Shown here piece by piece: positions 1 to 9,958 of a stretch of DNA of 64,000 nucleotides. Source of the DNA: Blattamonas nauphoetae (taxonomy: Eukaryota > Preaxostyla > Oxymonadida). The notes under the pieces are model-generated. The model made no database searches and was not told the DNA's origin. It saw only the letters and a program-made list of their open reading frames with translations. A program made the translations under genes and the position numbers. Within the stretch, counting starts at the first letter, position 1. Every line of letters begins with the position of its first letter. Where the stretch lies: NCBI GenBank assembly GCA_033064195.1, contig JARBJD010000148.1, positions 112,270 through 176,269 on the forward strand. The letters are read 5' to 3'.

Positions 1-1
1 G

Positions 2-64
2 ATTGTTGACGAATCAATCGGATGGAACAACCTACTGGGCATGAACCTTCCAAAACAGGAATAA
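2..64 (+). CDS. C-terminal tail of a paralogue of the gene at 1253-2326 (partial)
   Basis: The first bases of the window read in frame to a TAA at 62-64. The peptide contains GWNNLLGMNLP just before the stop. The complete gene at 1253-2326 ends in the nearly identical QWNNLLGMNLP. This is therefore the last ~20 codons of a tandem copy of that gene, cut by the window edge. The function of the family is unknown to me. Confidence 0.75.
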   Translation: MVDESIGWNNLLGMNLPKQE

Positions 65-1252
65 CAGCAGACATGAACAATCGACAATTTCGACCTGTTT
101 CTGACTGCTATTTGCCATCTCACACTGTTTGTGTGTGATCTTTGTCGGCTCTGGCATCACATCACGATTTGCCAGAAAGATTCAGATTTTCTCTCGCCAG
201 TTTCGCTCGGTGGTGCCACACTCTCCCTCGCCGCCTCTCTCGCACTGCTCCCACTGCCACTTTCTGAAAGTCGATGCGTCGATTTGGGACACTTTGTACA
301 TCTCGCTCTCCTCCCACCCTCCGCATTCTGAATCTCCCTCACTAATCATCTCGATCCGCAGGTCGCACTCTCTGGCAGTCACCCCCATCATGTCACACGG
401 ATCTCGCTATCGATGATTCCTCCGACGACTCTGATTGCATCTGACTGTGCTCAATCGAGTTCTCGGCATCTTGATTCGCACCTCTTCGTTTCTTCATCTT
501 CCACACAGCACTCTCCAATCGTCTCTGTTCCGCCTCTTCCAACTAATCGACATCAGTGCACTTGTCGCTGTGCCAACGCATCAGCAAAGTGAGCACGAAG
601 AAGCGAAATCCCAACGCTGTCAATCGCTGTGGTCGTCAGTCCAGTTTTCGGGTCTGAACGAGCAAGCTTCCCGGAAGGAGAGGAAGAAGGAAAGCACAAT
701 TTGAACCGACACCATCGCCACCCACGCCTTCCCACTCGCCTCCGCCTGCCCTCTCGCCACACTCGGTGTTGTGCGTGGTGATAATCAGTCATTCGAAGCG
801 AACTTCCACCTGAATGCGCCTTTCTTCGTCTCGTCATCCTCACAGCCATGCCAGACACGGGGTGTGATGGAGATGATTCTGAAAGCGACAAGAAAAGACG
901 ATTCGCAGAAGCAGCACGTTCACAAGCTGTTTGGAGAAGTGATGTTGGTGCTTCCGACTCAGCGGAGGCATCAGCCAATCTCTGCTTTCCCTATCTCCTT
1001 CTGCATCCCTATCGATACTGGGCGCATGCATCTCTTCTTCTGCATTCATGTTGCACCATTCGTCCAGGCATTGTTCTCCGACATGTCATCTTTCATTTTC
1101 TCTCCTTCACACACTTGCTCTTCATTCATAAATCATCTGAATATTCGTTAGTTGTTGTTTTATGTTCCTTTTGGGCAATAGTTTCGTCCAAATCTCATTG
1201 TTTCACCCACAATTGTGACCCATAAGGACGTTTATCCGCAAAAGCAAACAGA
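65..1252. other. Intergenic region, no supported gene
   Basis: About 1.2 kb between the tail of the upstream paralogue and the next start codon. It is rich in CT and TC runs. Several short open frames exist on both strands but none has a recognisable motif or a convincing splice pattern. It could hold a decayed gene; I see nothing I can support. Confidence 0.5.
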
Positions 1253-2326
1253 ATGACCGAGATTGACAATAAAACAGCCCCCTCATCAAGTCTAGCACGC
1301 TCTGGTTTGTCTTCCCACCACTTTTCATGTTTTCCAGACTGTTCTGCTTTCCTGAATTGGAACGAAGAAGAACTTGAATCTGTACAAGAAAAGGCCATTG
1401 TCTTTCCGTCTCTCGTTGCCACTGTGAAGTCCCAACCTGCACTTGATGACTCTCTGGAAGCGAAGGCCGTGAATGTTCTGGAATCTATGTCTTGGGATGA
1501 TGAAGAATCAGCCGATGCTTTTCTCAGCACCTTTGCGTCAGAATCTGGCGATTCTTCGACAGTTTTCGTACAGTGCATTGTAGTGCTCATTTCTTCAGCC
1601 AGTAAGACAATCACCACCACTGCAATGGAGATGTTCGATAATTTGATCACGAACAGTTCAGCTCGAGTTCACTATACTCTGGTCCAAGCTGATCTGATCC
1701 CTCAACTCATCTTCACTCTCAATCCACGATCACTTTCTTTTGCTGAAGCAGTCGATATCCACATTCACCTCTTGAAAATCATTTTGATCTCTCTCTGGCT
1801 CGCAACTCCGGATGGTCTCGAAGATCTCGAAATTGAAGATGAAAATGGACAACAAGTCGTTCGCGAGACGGTTTTGAAGCAAGTTCTCGTCACTTCGGAG
1901 AAGTATACTTGCCATTTGTGCATGAACCGCTATTCGATCGTCGATGGAGACCAATCAAAGTATTTTCTGGAAATCCTCGCCCAACTCCTCGAAATCTATC
2001 CTTATCATCAACCCACTACGGAAATTGTTCTTCATATGCCTGTCTTTCTCGCGATCCCAAGTTGTCTCACATTCTTCGAAAATGACGAGTCAATCTGGTG
2101 TTTTCTGTCTTCAATGGTCAATGCCCAGCGGGAATGGAACATTACAAGCGGAGAAGTGCACCAAAAGTGGAAGAAAACGCATCGAATGTTGCGAATGGAG
2201 GGCATCGAAGATGTGATTGAGGAAAATCTGCAGAACGACCAAAACACATCCCAAGGACTCCAAATTGTTGTAAATTCGCTTCAATGGAACAATCTGTTGG
2301 GCATGAACCTTCCAAATCTATGGTAG
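1253..2326 (+). CDS. Hypothetical helical-repeat-like protein, 357 aa, expanded family
   Basis: Single-exon open frame starting at ATG 1253 and ending TAG. I do not recognise a named family. The protein opens with a Ser-rich stretch, then a segment containing FLNWNEEELESVQEKA followed by alternating hydrophobic helices (VFVQCIVVLISSASKTITTT, FAEAVDIHIHLLKIILISLW) that look like an ARM/HEAT-type alpha-solenoid. It ends in WNNLLGMNLPNLW, a tail shared with the partial gene at 2-64, so at least two copies lie in tandem. Similar single-exon families are greatly expanded in oxymonad genomes (recollection, not checked). No signal peptide or membrane segment is evident. Role unknown. Confidence 0.65.
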   Translation: MTEIDNKTAPSSSLARSGLSSHHFSCFPDCSAFLNWNEEELESVQEKAIVFPSLVATVKSQPALDDSLEAKAVNVLESMSWDDEESADAFLSTFASESGDSSTVFVQCIVVLISSASKTITTTAMEMFDNLITNSSARVHYTLVQADLIPQLIFTLNPRSLSFAEAVDIHIHLLKIILISLWLATPDGLEDLEIEDENGQQVVRETVLKQVLVTSEKYTCHLCMNRYSIVDGDQSKYFLEILAQLLEIYPYHQPTTEIVLHMPVFLAIPSCLTFFENDESIWCFLSSMVNAQREWNITSGEVHQKWKKTHRMLRMEGIEDVIEENLQNDQNTSQGLQIVVNSLQWNNLLGMNLPNLW

Positions 2327-2653
2327 AATCCAATCTGAAAATCAGATCCAGCGATCAGGATTGCGAGCGACTGGTGAATGTTCTGTCGAACCGGAACAAG
2401 ACGGGACTTTCCTCGCACAGACTCGACATCGTCCGAACTTCATTCAGACCATGAAGCATGTCCCGACGTGCGTGAATACTTCATTTGTTGTGTGGCGTCT
2501 TTTGGTTGTGTTTTCACTTCTAGATTTCATTTTAAGAGTCTTTTTTTTGACAGAAATAGCAGCGATTTCAGCGTGGAGAACGAGTGAATTGCCTGTGATG
2601 AAAATCAGAAATGTGATTCAGTTCGGTTGATCATCCCACTCTCTCCCTCTCAT

Positions 2654-3623
2654 CAGGGTTGTCGGAATGACTTAGTAGTAAGGTTTTTGACTTACTTTTC
2701 GCTTTTTTCTCGTGACTTAAGACTAAGTCGTTTTTCTTCGAAAGTAAGTAATTTCACTTTTTTTCCACTTTTTGTGGTCTTGATCAAAGGGTATACAATA
2801 ACCGTTCGTCGACAGAATCTCAAATCGTGCACAAAAGTATTGCTCTCCGATAAGAATTAAATATCTTATGAGTAAACATCTTTAAGGTCCAAGAGAGGTT
2901 ATTTGTGGAATAGAGAAAAAGTCTGTGTGGGTCAGATCTTGATTGAATGAAAAGAATCTTTCATTGTACGTTCAATCACAGAATCCTCTACATTCAATTT
3001 GCTGTTTCTGACAGAGCGGGAGTACAGACTTGACAAAAATGCAATCTCTAGACACAAACATGAAACTCTCCCATTCTTCCTGGTTAGACTCGAAGACTGT
3101 TCCACCGACTTGCTTTTGTCACAGTAGTGAGTTCAGCAACTATTATTCAAAGATTTCGATCGATGATCACCTTGTACGACATCACTTCCAGAATCACTTC
3201 GAAACAGACCAGACCACGACTGACAAGTGGTTTTTCTTCGAGTATCGTCATTCTGGTCGGGAGATGCGGAGTTTTCATCGACAGAGATTGCATAATTTCG
3301 TTCTTCTCGCCCGTTATTTCCTGTTTTCTGTATGATTTATGTTCGACAGATTATTTCTTTCCCTTCTTCCCTTTCTTCAGTTTCACTTCAACCCTGCTCT
3401 TTGCTTTATCTGCTTCCTCTTCCCCATCGCCCAGGAGCACAATCCAACATGAGAAGTATCGGTTTTCTTCACGTTCGTCTCATTTCATCGAAAAAAACAC
3501 AATATTTTGCTCAAAAATGATCTTACATATGTAATAACTTAGTAGTAAGTCGTTTTTCCTTACTTCTTACTACTAAGTCATTTTTCCACGACTTAAGTCA
3601 ACTCAGAGGGCCCGACAACCCTG
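2654..3623. mobile_element. hAT-like non-autonomous DNA transposon (970 bp)
   Basis: The element is bounded by perfect 12-bp terminal inverted repeats, CAGGGTTGTCGG at 2654-2665 and its complement at 3612-3623. It is flanked by a perfect 8-bp target duplication CCTCTCAT (2646-2653 and 3624-3631). A CAGGG start and 8-bp duplication are hallmarks of the hAT superfamily. Subterminal motifs (GACTTAGTAGTAAG) recur in both orientations near both ends (about 2668 and 3537-3580), as expected for transposase-binding sites. The internal open frames (up to 135 aa) show no transposase motif, so the element is a non-autonomous derivative that would need a hAT transposase elsewhere. The perfect duplication suggests a recent insertion. 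Confidence 0.9.
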
Positions 3624-3785
3624 CCTCTCATTCTCATTTCACTCGATCTCAATGCAATCAGCTCTCTCCAACAAATTCGATCGTCGTTGATGAATGTTTG
3701 CGTTACAGTTGTGCCAGTGTATGGATTGTTTTTATCCAACACGAACATGCAACACACCAGAGTGGCTCAATGCCTTCAAGATGAA

Positions 3786-6712
3786 TCAAGTGTTTTGATC
3801 ATTTTTGAGAAACCAGTGCCATCGCTGCATCATCAGCGTGTTCATCGCAAACGCGAGAGCTTGACAATCGTCGTATAAGTCTGTCCATGTGAGAGATTTG
3901 TCTGGATTGTCTGAAAAACAGAAGGAGAGAAGAGAGAAATGAATAAAAAGGAGAGAAACACGAAGAAAGCGAAAACGATCACAAAATTACCAAATCTTGA
4001 TCTCAAACCTTTCTCGGCAAGCACAAAAGGCAGCGTGGCTGTCAGGAACGCAATCAACACATCTTTTGTGAACAATCTCAACTCAAACAGGATCAGTGCG
4101 TGTTTGAGAAGTCCCATCCACTTCTGTAATCGTGAGAGAAGCTCACTTGATCGATTGGAAGGGTTGGCAGACAGCGAAGGGGATGAGGACGATGAAATGA
4201 TCATCGCTGGCGAGTGGGATTTGGGGGGAGGGTGAGGAGAGGAAGGAGGGAGGGAGGGGGCAGATGGAGGGTGAGGAGGAGAGGCGGGAAGGGAAGGATG
4301 AGGAGTGGTGGAGCGATGAGGAGGTGAAAGAAGATGTGCGAGGGATGGAGGGATCAAGGAGAGTTGTCGAACCGACGGAACAGGAAGAACAAGACTATGT
4401 TCATTCATCCTGTCCACAACACTCTGAACGATCGACACACCCCGAGCCACTCTCTCTCCCGAGCTGACCTCTTCCTGCTCGTCGTCGGTGGTGTCAAAGA
4501 ACATGCTGCTCTTCGAATCGTCGTTCCGGCTGCTGTCTGCCTCGTCGGATGTATCTTCGATGATTGTTGCTTGGATGGCCATCAGTGTCTCGTTCTCCTC
4601 TTTTTTCACATCGTTCTCGTCTGCCTCACTCCACCACTCCATTTCTTCACTCTCCTTCTCTTCCACCTTCCTTCCCAGCCTCCTCCTTCGTCTCCTCCCT
4701 TTCCCTGCTCGCTGTCTGCCTTTTGCTTTCACAACCTTCAACTTCCCCAGAGGCAGGATGGACAAAGGTGGGTTGAAATGAGGGAGAGTGGGTGTGGCAG
4801 ACAGCCGCGGAACTGTCGCAATGTCAATCGTCCGCCGTGGTAGCTGTGTCCATTTTGAGTCCTCGTCCTCTCCACTCCACGTCGACGACACTGTTTCTGG
4901 TGAGAACGGCGAGTCAAACAATGAATCAGCACTCGAGTCCTCCTTTCCCTGTCCACCGAACAGACGAGGCTCGGCGGTTGCGGGTGAGTGGGTGGGGATC
5001 ACTGGTGTGGTTTGTTGAAGTTGTTGTCGTTTTGGAGTCTTTTGAATGGTTCGACGTGGATAGAGCGAGAAAGTGACGTCGTTGTCAGATGAGGAAGGAG
5101 TGGAAGACGAGACAAACGAATTCGATCCAGATCCAATTTCTTTCACATCTGAGCTGTCCGAAAGCGACGACGACGAATCAACCACAATCCTCACCTTCGT
5201 TTCCATCATCTTCACCTCTGCCTGCCTCTCCTCATCTTTTTTCTTTCGTTGCGTGACTCTTCTTTTCCTGTTCCGCTGCACGGTCCTCTCCTCTCGTTTC
5301 TGTCTCTCCTTCTCCTTCTCTTCAGTTTGTCTTGCAATAACCGCTGATAAGAAGTCGTTGGAAAGAGAACTCACTTTGTCCACACACGCTGCAATCAGAA
5401 CATCGCAACAGCAAACAAACTTTCTGACAAACGAAAGGTTGGATGTGAGGAAGAAACAGTTGATGGGATGGGGACAGCGACAGTAGCCTTTGCTGGTCTG
5501 TGGTTGGTGAAGGAAGGAGTGGAAGAGGGAAGGGAGAGTCGCAAAATCGAGTGCAGCTTGAAAGACGAGGAAAGGGGAGGGTGAGAAATGGGAGACCAAC
5601 GTGAACGGAAGGGGGTGTGTGGTGGACGTAGAGGGGATGTCAAAGGATGGATGGAAACTGAAGAATGATTCATGCATGGGCGATCTGTTTTGATTCGTTT
5701 TTATTGTGGCTGTGAGCGGCTGTTTCATCGTCCGTTTAAGTTTGTTTGATGACAAGAGTTGATATGTGCGGGCGTAACGGGAATATGCATCTGATGTGAG
5801 AGCAGAAAAAGATTGGTGGGATAAAGATAATATCTGTTGGGATAGTGTTGATCCAGTCCCCACATTTGTGACGGGCTTCTCTGGCAATACTTGAAGAACT
5901 TTAATTAACTTGGATGAGCTAGGACGGATGGTCATTCGAGGGACGTATGAAAAAACCGGTTCTGCTTTGCAGAGTTTGACTTCTCGTTTGAAGAAGCCTT
6001 GAGAACCAGTCGCTTTTTCCCAGAGTCTAAGTTCGCGAAAGCATGGAAATAAGTAGAAAGCCTGTTCATGGAAACATTCTTCTGTGATTTCCACTTCTTT
6101 ATCTGTCAGTGATCCATTTTCAGTGGGATTGAGATCGCGTGAATGTCTGGGGAGCTGAAATGCATTTATTAGGAATATAATCCGGTTGAAATCTAACGAC
6201 TGAGTTATATTGAACTGTTCTACTAACTGGAACAAATTCAAATCTTGTTCAGAAGCTGCTGATAACCAAGGAAGCGACGATTCTGAAGCTGCTTGTGACA
6301 AATGTTGGTCAGCACTATTAGTCGATGACATCGTAAAATTGCCTCCAAGATGTGATTCTTTCGATGTATCTCGGCCCAGAATATCAGAAACTGTCTTGGC
6401 TATGCTCAGTTGGATGTCCATCTCCTTCGTGTGGACTGTCAGCAAGTATTGATTCTGCCTGGGGTTGTGCCTGTCCATACAATCAGCAAGAAGAGGATTT
6501 CCGACCAGTTCAGCGAGCAGTTTCGCCTTCGGCCAACACAAACACCACAAGAAATCGACGAATTTTGTTCGGAAAGGTTCTTCCCCATCATATGGTGGAT
6601 AATGAAACCAATCATGGTCTCGCGATGAAAGGAAGACGAGAGGAGGTGTGGGCATTTTGGGAGGAGAACGATTTGATTCTCCGAGAGAAGGAGGAGCTTC
6701 GTCTTTGATCAT
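3786..6712 (-). CDS. Hypothetical charged protein, 948 aa, one C-terminal intron
   Basis: ATG at 6710-6712. A 907-codon exon (3991-6712) is joined to 3786-3910 by an 80-nt intron (3911-3990, GTAATT..TTTTTCAG). Splicing replaces an unlikely hydrophobic read-through tail with an ending containing DLYDDCQALAFAMN, and the joined frame is a multiple of three. The N-terminal ~270 residues look globular (WFHYPPYDGEEPFRTKF, CFRELRLWEKATGSQGFFKR). The middle is a long K/R/E-rich, then Ser/Pro-rich disordered stretch (EEKEKERQKREERTVQRNRK, RRRRRR). A moderately hydrophobic helix pair (LILFELRLFTKDVLIAF) lies near the C-terminus. I do not recognise the family; further in-frame introns cannot be excluded. 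Confidence 0.6.
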
Positions 6713-6839
6713 GATACTGCTGAGTGGTTTGATATCTCGTGGATGAGAGAGTATATTCGGGTGCTTTTGCGAACAAAAATGCCTTTTGTCAAATTTTGAA
6801 CACTAAATGATTGTAATTCACACAATAAGAAAGGAAATA

Positions 6840-7341
6840 TCAAACCGCTGTGATGAGTGGGAACACGGAAGGTGACTCATCATCCATCATTGTTACATCG
6901 TTTGAACACGCTTCAAACCAACCTCTGGCGCGCTCTTCGAGGAAGTTTTCACGCGAACGCACAGAAACTGACTGGAAATGTGTTGGCGACGATTGATTGA
7001 CGGGTGACATGGGTCGAGGGAAGACGAAAGGCTCAAACGACGGAAGATCGATCTGTCGTGTTGGTGTTGCTTGAGGAAGCAAATCCAAACCCTCAATTTC
7101 ATGGGACAGAGGTAACTTGATCGGCTTCTTGAGAAACAAGGTAAGAGCTTTTGATCTCCGGTGATGAATCAAAGTAGGATGTATCTAGGGCGTTTATTTC
7201 CACATGAACAATAATAATCAGCCAGACACGATGAATAGGGCGTTTTTCCTTTTGGGCGCGAAACTGCCGATACTTCGGATTCATGAGTTTATCAGGTCCT
7301 CGACGTCCTTTCATTGGATTCCAATCTTCCTGATCATCCAT
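6840..7341 (-). CDS. Small hypothetical protein, 139 aa, two exons
   Basis: I read ATG at 7339-7341, exon 7230-7341, an 82-nt intron (7148-7229) and exon 6840-7147, giving a 140-codon frame including the stop. The N-terminus is charged (MDDQEDWNPMKGRRGPDK), followed by a basic hydrophobic stretch (LTLFLKKPIKLPLSHEIEG) and a Pro/Ser-rich tail. The donor is GTGTCT rather than a stronger GTATGT, so the join is tentative. The gene is divergent from Sec1 with about 66 bp between start codons. No family is recognised. Confidence 0.45.
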
Positions 7342-7407
7342 TTCAACCACAGAGACCCCTCGTTAATATTTCTGTCAAAACAAGATCCGACCGTAATTAA
7401 TTCACTC

Positions 7408-9712
7408 ATGCATTCAACACACTCAACGTTCCTCATCGAGGCGTGCCGAAGCTATATCCTCGATGCCATCAAAGGAGATGAGATGAAAATTCTCCTTGTG
7501 GATGACGCCTCGGTATTCGTCGCTTCTTCTCATTCTCACTACAAAAGAGCTCCATCATTTCTTTAGTCATTGGACAAACAGAAATATTACAGCACAATGT
7601 CCTCCTTATCCAACGGTTATCCGATCTCAATCGCGAACGTCTTCCAACAATGCAGGCTGTCGCCTTCATTTTCCCGACAAGCATGAATATCGAACAGCTG
7701 TCGAAGGAGCTTCGTGAACCGTTATACAAGGATTATCGCATATGTGTGATTTAATTGATTTCATCCCATCTTTCCTTCAGTTTTCATTGGTGGCGTCAGA
7801 AACGAAGATCTTGACGAACTCGCAGGCACCGATGCGAAGGAAGTTGTGTCACATGTTCGAGTTTGTGTCCATCGCTTGTTATTTTCTGTTTAGGAGGATT
7901 GGTGCAACTTCCACGCGATTAGTCCAACACTTTTCACCGCCATTCCACTCACTCTCGCAACACCAGAATCTCTCCATGTCCCACCGATCGCATCATTAAT
8001 CTACTCAATCCCTCTTCATTGTACGAAGACACGCGTATCGAATGACCAAATCACAACCTTTAGAAATTGGTCAGCGTCGGTATGATCGCCTTTTTCTCAC
8101 CGGCTCAGATCGCATCGTCAATGCTCTCACAATTCCTCCGTCCGACCTTTATCAGATATGTTGGGAAGTCACCAATCTGTACTCAGCTTGCAGATCATGT
8201 TTGGGATCATATTGACAGGAATGACGCCCTCTGGAAAGGAAAGCAATTCAAACCCTGCCAACTTGTCATTTTTGATCGCCGTGAGGATCCAGTTACCCCT
8301 CTCTTGTTCAATGTCTGTTATCTTCCCTTCTATTGCATTATATAGTGGAACTATGCGTCCATGCTCAACGACGTCTTCGGACTTGAAGAGCAAATGTGTC
8401 TGATTGTCAAAAAAGGGAAATTCGCACCTGATCCCGACCAACCAGTCTGTTTTTACTATTTTCCTGCAAATTTTGAATAGCCTGCTGTTTTTTCACCAGT
8501 TTACGATTCGTTCTTCGCCGAGAATTTCGACACTGATCTTCCCACCCTCTGCGAGACAATTCAGAAGTTTGCAAAGGAATACCAAACCAAGAACAAGGAA
8601 GGGCGTCAATCAAATTTCGAGTCTGTCGAGGTATCTTCATTCTACTTCGTCATCTCCATCTTTCTCTCCCACTCAAAGGACATGATGGCGTACCTTGACA
8701 CGATCCCAGAATTCAAGAGAATGGGCTCGTCTGTCCAAAAGCACTTTGAAACTGTCGAAGCACTCACTCAACGCATCGGTCGTCGAAACCTCTATGACGT
8801 GTGACCCATTTTATAATTATTGATCACCTTGACTACGGCAGATTTCTGAGGTCCAACAGCATCTCGCTTGCATAGACAGTCATTCAGAAGCTGTGAGACT
8901 CGTCGAAGGAGCTCTCAATGACAATCAGAACGATCTGAATGATAAACTGAACATTGTATGGTTTCTCTTGGATTCAATCCGTTTCTATCAACTTTTTCGG
9001 ATTTATTATCTTCTTTCTTTGATCTACTTCCTTCTTAATGTCCTTTTTCTTGTCCAGGTCATGCTCTACGCTCTCCGATACGAAACAACACAAGGAAACC
9101 GTATCAAAGAATTCAAATCAGCCTTAGAATCTGAGGGTTGTGAAAATGCGTCTGCTGTTGATGCATTACTCGAGTTTGCGGGCCATGAACAGAGATCCGG
9201 CGATCTCTTCAAGACGAAGACAGCCCTTGATAAATTCAAGACAAAGCTGACTCAACGATTCAAAGACGTTAAGAATGTTCTCCAGCAGCACACTCCCCTC
9301 ATTTACGATGGTTTTTCCCATCATTTTCTTCATATGTCGATCTCTCCCCTAATCCTCAGTCGTGGAACAATTACTTGATCAGAAACTCCCTTCAACCACA
9401 TTCGCCCAAAAAGCTGTTCGATTCTATCAATTTCGTGTCTGTTCCCACTTTTTCACCATTTTTCTTCATCCAGACCGCCCAAGGTGAACCTGAGCCCAAA
9501 AACATCGTCATTTTCATTGTCGGCGGTGCTACGTTTGAAGAGGTATCGATTTCCCCCTTTTATTTTGATTTTTCCCCTTTTTCAAGTCTTCATGCTTCAA
9601 CACAATGAGGGAGAAGGGTATTAATGTGTTTGTCGGTGGCACGCATATGTCAAGCAACAGCAAGTTCATCAGCACTGTGTCTGAGTATGGGAGGCTCACA
9701 GGACGACGATAA
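7408..9712 (+). CDS. Sec1/Munc18 family SNARE-binding protein, 587 aa, 13 exons
   Basis: Sec1/Munc18 proteins bind syntaxin-type SNAREs and control vesicle fusion in the cytosol. The start (ATG 7408) gives an opening with YILDAIKGDEMKILLVDDAS, the family's usual N-terminus. Further landmarks are RLPTMQAVAFIFPTS, LVIFDRREDPVTPLLFNWNY (the conserved R..DP..PLLHEWTY region), GRRNLYDISEVQQHLAC and a C-terminus with NIVIFIVGGATFEE and FVGGTHMSSNSKF. I placed 12 introns: 7513-7547, 7744-7780, 7861-7893, 8035-8063, 8313-8345, 8449-8499, 8631-8678, 8799-8841, 8956-9057, 9311-9359, 9437-9473, 9543-9586. All are GT..AG and keep a 588-codon frame including TAA. Length fits the family (~590-650 aa). Which paralogue (exocytic, Golgi or vacuolar) cannot be told. 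Confidence 0.92.
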
Positions 9713-9958
9713 GATGGTGGGGAGGGGATGAGAGGAGAGGAAGAGAGGATTTTATTCTGTGGACGGTTTTTCATCTCAATATGTCATATTTTCGATCATA
9801 CCAGACACAAGACACGAAATTGGGAGGTATTTATCATGGTGGATTGCTCACTCCAACAGATGGAAAGGATTGTGTTTTGATCGACGTCCCACTCATAATT
9901 CAGACGTTCACATCGTTTCCAAAGTTGTGAAAACCTCAAAACTTCTTCATTTTTCATC

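Noticed and set aside
553-978. 141-codon minus-strand frame as a gene
   Set aside because: Ser/Arg-rich composition, no motif, no splice support, overlapping frames on the other strand of equal length.
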